Assembly (NCBI GenBank): GCA_043783625.1
Contig: JAYVZE010000224.1
Span: 1 to 64,000 of the forward strand
Length of the DNA: 64,000 nt
Source: JAFDVL01 sp043783625
GTDB taxonomy: Bacteria > Acidobacteriota > Blastocatellia > RBC074
Direction: 5' to 3'
Position numbers and translations under genes: made by a program
In this document: piece by piece, positions 59,819 to 64,000 of the stretch
Layout: each line of letters begins with the position of its first letter
How positions within the stretch are numbered: the stretch's first letter is position 1
The notes under the pieces: model-generated
What the model was told of the DNA's origin: nothing
Database searches by the model: none
Seen by the model: only the letters and a program-made list of their open reading frames with translations

Positions 59819-60360
59819 TTTTTGAGTATCAAGATGAATCAAGAACTCTCAGCCAACGGCAAGAGGATATTTGGGATTGTGGCTCGCCAAAAGCGGCGGA
59901 CGCAATGAGGCCGAAACTGCTCAATGATTGGATGATGAGCGTTTGAAAAAGACGGACGTGCCTTTTGATTATTTTGACGAATTACTAAAACGCATTCAGG
60001 ACATCCGAACTTCGGAGCGGCGTTTTTATCAAAAAATAACTGACCCCCTCGCCTTCCTTTTCCCGTCACCCCTCACTAACAATTCACGGCATCCACATTA
60101 CAGAGTTCTAGCAACCCCGTGATATGCCTGTTTCGAGAAGTCTTTTACGATCTGTTACCCGCCTCACCGCTTTCTCGTATATCCCAAAGAGCCAAAGAGA
60201 TACCCAAAATGAAAGGGGGCTGACAAATGTGTTGAAGTGTTATGGAACGTCGCTTGCTATTACAGTTGCGGATCAGGTGACAGGGAAATGAACACAGATT
60301 CTGCCCGCTCTGGCGATGGTTCATCGTGACCAATAACTACTACTATTAGGAATAAGCAAA
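59819..60360. other. Gene-poor region with a decayed remnant
   Basis: About 540 bp. Apart from the RhuM-like remnant (59931-60043) I see no coding sequence. The last ~150 bp must carry the promoter of the IPT-repeat gene. Confidence 0.5.
59931..60043 (+). pseudogene. Remnant of a RhuM-family gene
   Basis: About 38 codons read DDERLKKTDVPFDYFDELLK, then RIQDIRTSERRFYQKITD. RhuM/virulence-protein family members carry nearly the same words (K-G-F-x-MDDERLK, YFDELLxRIRDIRxSERRFYQK) in their middle, then continue IYATSIDYD. Here a stop lies just upstream and the sequence after ITD is unrelated, so only a fragment remains. RhuM genes often sit in restriction or mobile islands, so this hints at past island content. 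The match is from memory of the family. Confidence 0.55.
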
Positions 60361-63300
60361 ATGTCCATTCGATTATCAACCAGGGCGCTCTTGAGCGCTC
60401 TTTTTCTTTTTGTCGCACTCAGCCTCAACCTCTCGGCGCAAGGCGTAAAATCCTTTGTCACCGTAGATGCTGCACGTTATCAACCAGCAGTTTCACCTGA
60501 CAGCATTGTCGCGGGATTCAGCACACAACTGACGACGACCGAAAGTCTGGCGACGCAGGATGTGGACGCTGTGACTCCTGGCATTCAATTGCCTACGTCT
60601 TTGGGTGGATTGCGCGTTCTCGTCAATAATCGTGCGGCAGAATTGTTATATGTCGGGCCGAGTCAGATAAATTATATCGTTCCTTCGCAAACCGAGCTTG
60701 ACGCACCAGCGACCGTTGTCGTCACGGACGATCAAGGCAACACAGTAGCGCAAGGATCATTGACGATGGCGTCACAAAGCTTGAGCCTCTTTACGTTCAA
60801 TCAATCGGGCACTGGTGTGGCAGCCGCGTTAGTTACTGCGGATGGACTTGCTTACTCTCCTATCGTCAATGGCGATGGTTCACTGAACACCGTTCCGCCG
60901 GGACAATACCTCGTACTTTTCGGGACAGGCATCCGTGCAGGTCAGGATGTCAAAGCACAAATCGGAGGCATTGATGCCTCGGTTGAATACTCAGGTTCAC
61001 AGCAGTATTTTGTCGGACTCGATCAAATCAATATTCACGTTCCTCAATCATTAACCGGACAAGGATTATTGGAAGTCGTCATCTCGGATGGCGCGACGAC
61101 CAGTAACCCTGTTTTGATCAATGTGGGCGGTAATCCTGAAGCTCCGGCGGGCGCACCTGTCATCACCAATGTTGACGCGACCCAGGCCACTGCCGGACAA
61201 ATCATTACGCTCAGCGGAACAAATTTCGCCTCATCGGTGAGTGCCGCTTCGGTGCGGATTGGTTCATCGTTTGGTCAGGTTCTCGCAGTCTCACCAACTT
61301 CCATGACGTTCGTTCTTCCCTTCGGAGTTGCCTCAGGCAAAGTCGTTGCCGGTAACAGTAGCGGTGAGCGTCAGAGCGATTCCACTTTGAGTATTCAGAC
61401 ATCTGTTTCGGGTTCTGTTCTGAATAGTTCTGATGCTCCGGTAGCCGGGATGTCGGTCATTGTAGCCGGAACCAGTGTTAGCACCGTCACTGATGCAGCA
61501 GGCCGATTTTTATTAGTCGGAGTTCCGCGTGGGACGGTTGAGTTAAATTTTGATACCAGCAATTTTCCAGCCAATTTGGGTTTACCAAATATGAGCTATA
61601 GCACGGTCGTCAGCGATGGTCGTGACAACGAACTTGGCTACGCCGTATATCTACCGGGAGGAACTGCGACCTATACTTTTGCGGCAAGTCCTGTTTCCGG
61701 TAATCAACTTGAAGTTGATCCAACTCCGGTCGTGCTTGAAAACGATGGGGTAAAACTGACAGTTCCTTCAACCTTCACTTTCCCTGATGGCAAAACTACT
61801 GGCAAGCTTGGAGTCTTACGCTTGCCTTTGGATGGTCGCTTACCTGCCGTTCTTCCGTCAGGAATTTTCCCGATTGGGGCAGCCTTAATTACGCCAATGG
61901 GGACTATTTTCGGCAATAAAGACGGTGGTCTGGCAACGTTGAGCTTTCCCAATACAGAAAATCTTCCAGCCGGAACCAGCGTGGATTTATACGCGTACCG
62001 CCCGAAAGTTGCGCCTTCTGCGTTCGTCAGAAAAAACGGAGCAGTTGTCAGCTCTGACGGCAAAGCCATCGTTGCGGCAGGATTAATTGACGTAGCGACT
62101 GTGTGGTTTATTGCGCTTCCGGCGGATCAGGCTCCGATTACAACGGTCATTGGAAAAGTGGTAGACAGCAACGATAAGCCTGTCACAAAAGCCCGCGTGT
62201 TAGTTCGTGGACGTGCAGGCGTGACTGACAAAGAAGGTAAATTTGAAATCAAAGGTGTCCGTGTTAAAGCAGGCGAAAATCTGAACGTCGAAGTTTTATT
62301 TTTCACTCCGACAGGCGCACCGCTGAAAGCTTCTAAATCCGTCACCGGCGTCGTACAAGGAATTACAGATGCAGGGACAATTCAACTTCCAGCAGCTCCA
62401 CCGCTGGCGTTATTAATTCGCCCGATGGACATCCGAACTACTCAGGGTGTGATGGTCGAATTGAAAATTGTCCTCTCACGTACGCTCACTGCACCTGCGA
62501 CGATTAATCTGACCAACGGTGAAGGCGTTGCACTTGAAATTACTCCTGCCTCCGTAGTTATTGAAGCAGGAAAAACAGAAGGCGTTTTCAAGGTGAAGAG
62601 CAGCGTTTCAGGCAAAGGTACTGTGATTGCGAAGTTGGCAGCAACGGTAGATGATGCCACACCGGATAATACGCGCAAGGGTGAAGCGAAGGTCTACATC
62701 ACTCCTCCTGCGCCAGTCCTGAATACGGTTAATCCGGTAGCAGGTGCGCCTGGTTCAACTTTCTCATTAAACGGCACAGGCTTGAATACTGACCCTGGTA
62801 AAAATGCAGTCTTCTTCCAACAGGGAGACTTGGTAGTTCCGGTAGACGCCAGAACACTGAAAATTACTAATCCGACCAGTGCTTCTCCTGAAGCCGGAAT
62901 TGTTTTATCGGGAGCAGTGCCAGGCTTAAAACCGGGCGATGCGTTGATCTTTGTTTCGTCGTTGACTGACGGAGTGCCGAGTGCGCCATCGAATAAATTG
63001 AAGTTCACGGTGAGGGCTCCAGCCGCGCCGCAATTGACTTCGATTAATCCAACTTCGGCTTTGCCGGGAGCGGCTTTCTACATCATCGGGACAGGGTTTT
63101 CGCTTGATCCGAAGCAGAATGGAGTTTTCTTCAAAATCGGAGATAGCCTCGTTCCTGCCAATCCTGAGTTTTTGCAGGTTCTAACCTCAGCAACTGTTCC
63201 GGCAGGTTCGTTGATCGTGAGAGGGATCGTGCCGCGAATGGTCGCAGGTGACGCCGATGTCTTTGTGATTACTTATCAAAACGGAGCACCCAGTGAAAAA

Positions 63301-64000
63301 TCGAATTTTCTGAAATTCAAAGTGCTGGCTCCAACTGCTGCAGTATTGACTGCGATTGATCCGAAGCAGGGACAATCAGCCTCAATCTTTACCATTACTG
63401 GCAGCGGTTTTGACCCTGAAGTAAAACGGAATTTTGTATTCTTCAAACAGGGAGAACGTTTTATTCAAATTGATCCGGCGACCGTGAAATCAGATGGCAA
63501 AACTTTTATTTCAGGTTCGGTTCCAAAAATCGTTGCCGGAGATTACGAAGTCTTTGTTGTGACCAATCTTGAAAGCACAGTAGGCTTGAATGGTTTGCCG
63601 CCGGGGACTGCATCGAACAAATTAGCCTTCAAAGTTGTGTTACCACCTGCCGCTGTGGTGGTTTCCATTACTCCTGCCGAAGGGGTGCCGGGTGCTGCAT
63701 TTGCCCTCAAAGGTCAGGGCTTTGAAACAGATTCCGGGCGTAACCGCGTCATCTTCAAGCAGGGCGATAAGTTTCTGATGGTGGATCAGCGCACAGTCAA
63801 ATCTGACGCGACAACAGTTTATTCGGTTGTCCCTGAATTACCCGCCGGAGATTACGATGTGGTTGTGTTGACGCAGCCTGAAGCGCCTTCGCTCAACGGA
63901 TTGCCTCCCGGCGTTCCTTCCAATGCCATGAAGTTCAAAGTTCTGTCAATTCCGGTTCCAGTCCTTGAAACGATTTCTCCCACCGAAATTATTCAAGGCG
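60361..64000 (+). CDS. Very large exported IPT/TIG-repeat protein with TIGR03437 domain (runs off the window)
   Basis: Surface or secreted protein open for at least 1213 codons without a stop. Signal peptide ALLSALFLFVALSLNLSAQG. Residues ~30-260 match the acidobacterial TIGR03437 domain (LRVLVNNRAAELLYVGPSQI, NYIVPSQT; a matching second half with VGLDQINIHVPQSL). Next an IPT/TIG unit (VTDAT-like, TAGQIITLSGTNFASS), two carboxypeptidase-regulatory-like segments (VTDAAGRFLLVGVPRG; VTDKEGKFEIKGVRVKAG), then at least four IPT repeats of ~110 residues opening P-[TAK]-x-[GS]...G-[TSQ]-GF and containing VFFK-[QI]-G. Likely adhesion or extracellular scaffold. ATG 60361 has a weak AGGAAT site. The 3' end is outside the window. 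Confidence 0.88.
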   Translation, partial: MSIRLSTRALLSALFLFVALSLNLSAQGVKSFVTVDAARYQPAVSPDSIVAGFSTQLTTTESLATQDVDAVTPGIQLPTSLGGLRVLVNNRAAELLYVGPSQINYIVPSQTELDAPATVVVTDDQGNTVAQGSLTMASQSLSLFTFNQSGTGVAAALVTADGLAYSPIVNGDGSLNTVPPGQYLVLFGTGIRAGQDVKAQIGGIDASVEYSGSQQYFVGLDQINIHVPQSLTGQGLLEVVISDGATTSNPVLINVGGNPEAPAGAPVITNVDATQATAGQIITLSGTNFASSVSAASVRIGSSFGQVLAVSPTSMTFVLPFGVASGKVVAGNSSGERQSDSTLSIQTSVSGSVLNSSDAPVAGMSVIVAGTSVSTVTDAAGRFLLVGVPRGTVELNFDTSNFPANLGLPNMSYSTVVSDGRDNELGYAVYLPGGTATYTFAASPVSGNQLEVDPTPVVLENDGVKLTVPSTFTFPDGKTTGKLGVLRLPLDGRLPAVLPSGIFPIGAALITPMGTIFGNKDGGLATLSFPNTENLPAGTSVDLYAYRPKVAPSAFVRKNGAVVSSDGKAIVAAGLIDVATVWFIALPADQAPITTVIGKVVDSNDKPVTKARVLVRGRAGVTDKEGKFEIKGVRVKAGENLNVEVLFFTPTGAPLKASKSVTGVVQGITDAGTIQLPAAPPLALLIRPMDIRTTQGVMVELKIVLSRTLTAPATINLTNGEGVALEITPASVVIEAGKTEGVFKVKSSVSGKGTVIAKLAATVDDATPDNTRKGEAKVYITPPAPVLNTVNPVAGAPGSTFSLNGTGLNTDPGKNAVFFQQGDLVVPVDARTLKITNPTSASPEAGIVLSGAVPGLKPGDALIFVSSLTDGVPSAPSNKLKFTVRAPAAPQLTSINPTSALPGAAFYIIGTGFSLDPKQNGVFFKIGDSLVPANPEFLQVLTSATVPAGSLIVRGIVPRMVAGDADVFVITYQNGAPSEKSNFLKFKVLAPTAAVLTAIDPKQGQSASIFTITGSGFDPEVKRNFVFFKQGERFIQIDPATVKSDGKTFISGSVPKIVAGDYEVFVVTNLESTVGLNGLPPGTASNKLAFKVVLPPAAVVVSITPAEGVPGAAFALKGQGFETDSGRNRVIFKQGDKFLMVDQRTVKSDATTVYSVVPELPAGDYDVVVLTQPEAPSLNGLPPGVPSNAMKFKVLSIPVPVLETISPTEIIQG

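Noticed and set aside
1..64000. rRNA, tRNA, CRISPR arrays and prophage structural genes
   Set aside because: None could be recognised by reading; a tRNA or small-RNA search program would be needed to exclude short RNA genes.

Overview
The window reads as a chromosomal segment of an Acidobacteriota bacterium, most likely of the Blastocatellia type. This is an inference from gene content: kinase/TPR and kinase/TolB-propeller fusions next to an ECF sigma factor, two giant TonB-dependent receptors with N-terminal carboxypeptidase-regulatory domains, a winged-helix/TolB-propeller sensor, a TIGR03437-plus-IPT surface protein and a CXXCH reaction-centre-type cytochrome. No rRNA, tRNA, CRISPR array or transposase gene was recognised. 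By eye the first ~17 kb is GC-richer than the rest, and 52.3-54.2 kb is AT-rich.

Layout. 1-5.6 kb (minus): an apparent operon of an ECF sigma factor and two Ser/Thr kinases; the last one is cut by an in-frame stop. 5.7-8.6 kb (plus): a hydrolase, a frameshifted EACC1-like gene, a DUF1304 membrane protein and a class 3 lipase. 8.8-17.8 kb (plus): two TPR proteins, five related exported proteins each made of two alpha/beta-barrel-like repeats, a lipocalin-like protein and two peptidoglycan/chitin hydrolases without signal peptides. 17.9-25.2 kb: a winged-helix sensor, a YncE-like propeller and a TonB-dependent receptor, with matching candidate operator sequences in the two promoter regions. 25.3-43.4 kb is mostly housekeeping: mqnC, an M24 peptidase, nrdB-nrdA, a cytochrome c, a second TonB receptor, gltX, a PBP4-type peptidase and an M14 peptidase.

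43.5-52.3 kb (minus) is a near-continuous run of about 17 small genes from DinB, DUF1475, DUF1295, DUF1801, DUF3224, DUF1697, ABM, VOC, DoxX, ankyrin and RibD-C families. 52.4-57.3 kb is an accessory block: an unknown possible nuclease with a palindrome over its start codon, an XRE repressor divergent from a Rad52/DdrA-like annealing protein with two palindromic operator candidates between them, two VOC proteins, an HTH protein and a Cys-rich protein. 57.5-64 kb: a YdcZ transporter, an isolated purS, glcD, a RhuM remnant and the start of a very large exported IPT-repeat protein that runs off the window.

Many intergenic gaps hold 50-470 bp elements with long terminal inverted repeats, several recurring within the window as families. 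The most original signals are the exported paralogue family with its P-[DE]-L-S repeat ending, a ~44 bp leader repeated before three genes, the 22-bp-spaced repeats upstream of the TonB receptor, and the XRE/Rad52 operator region.
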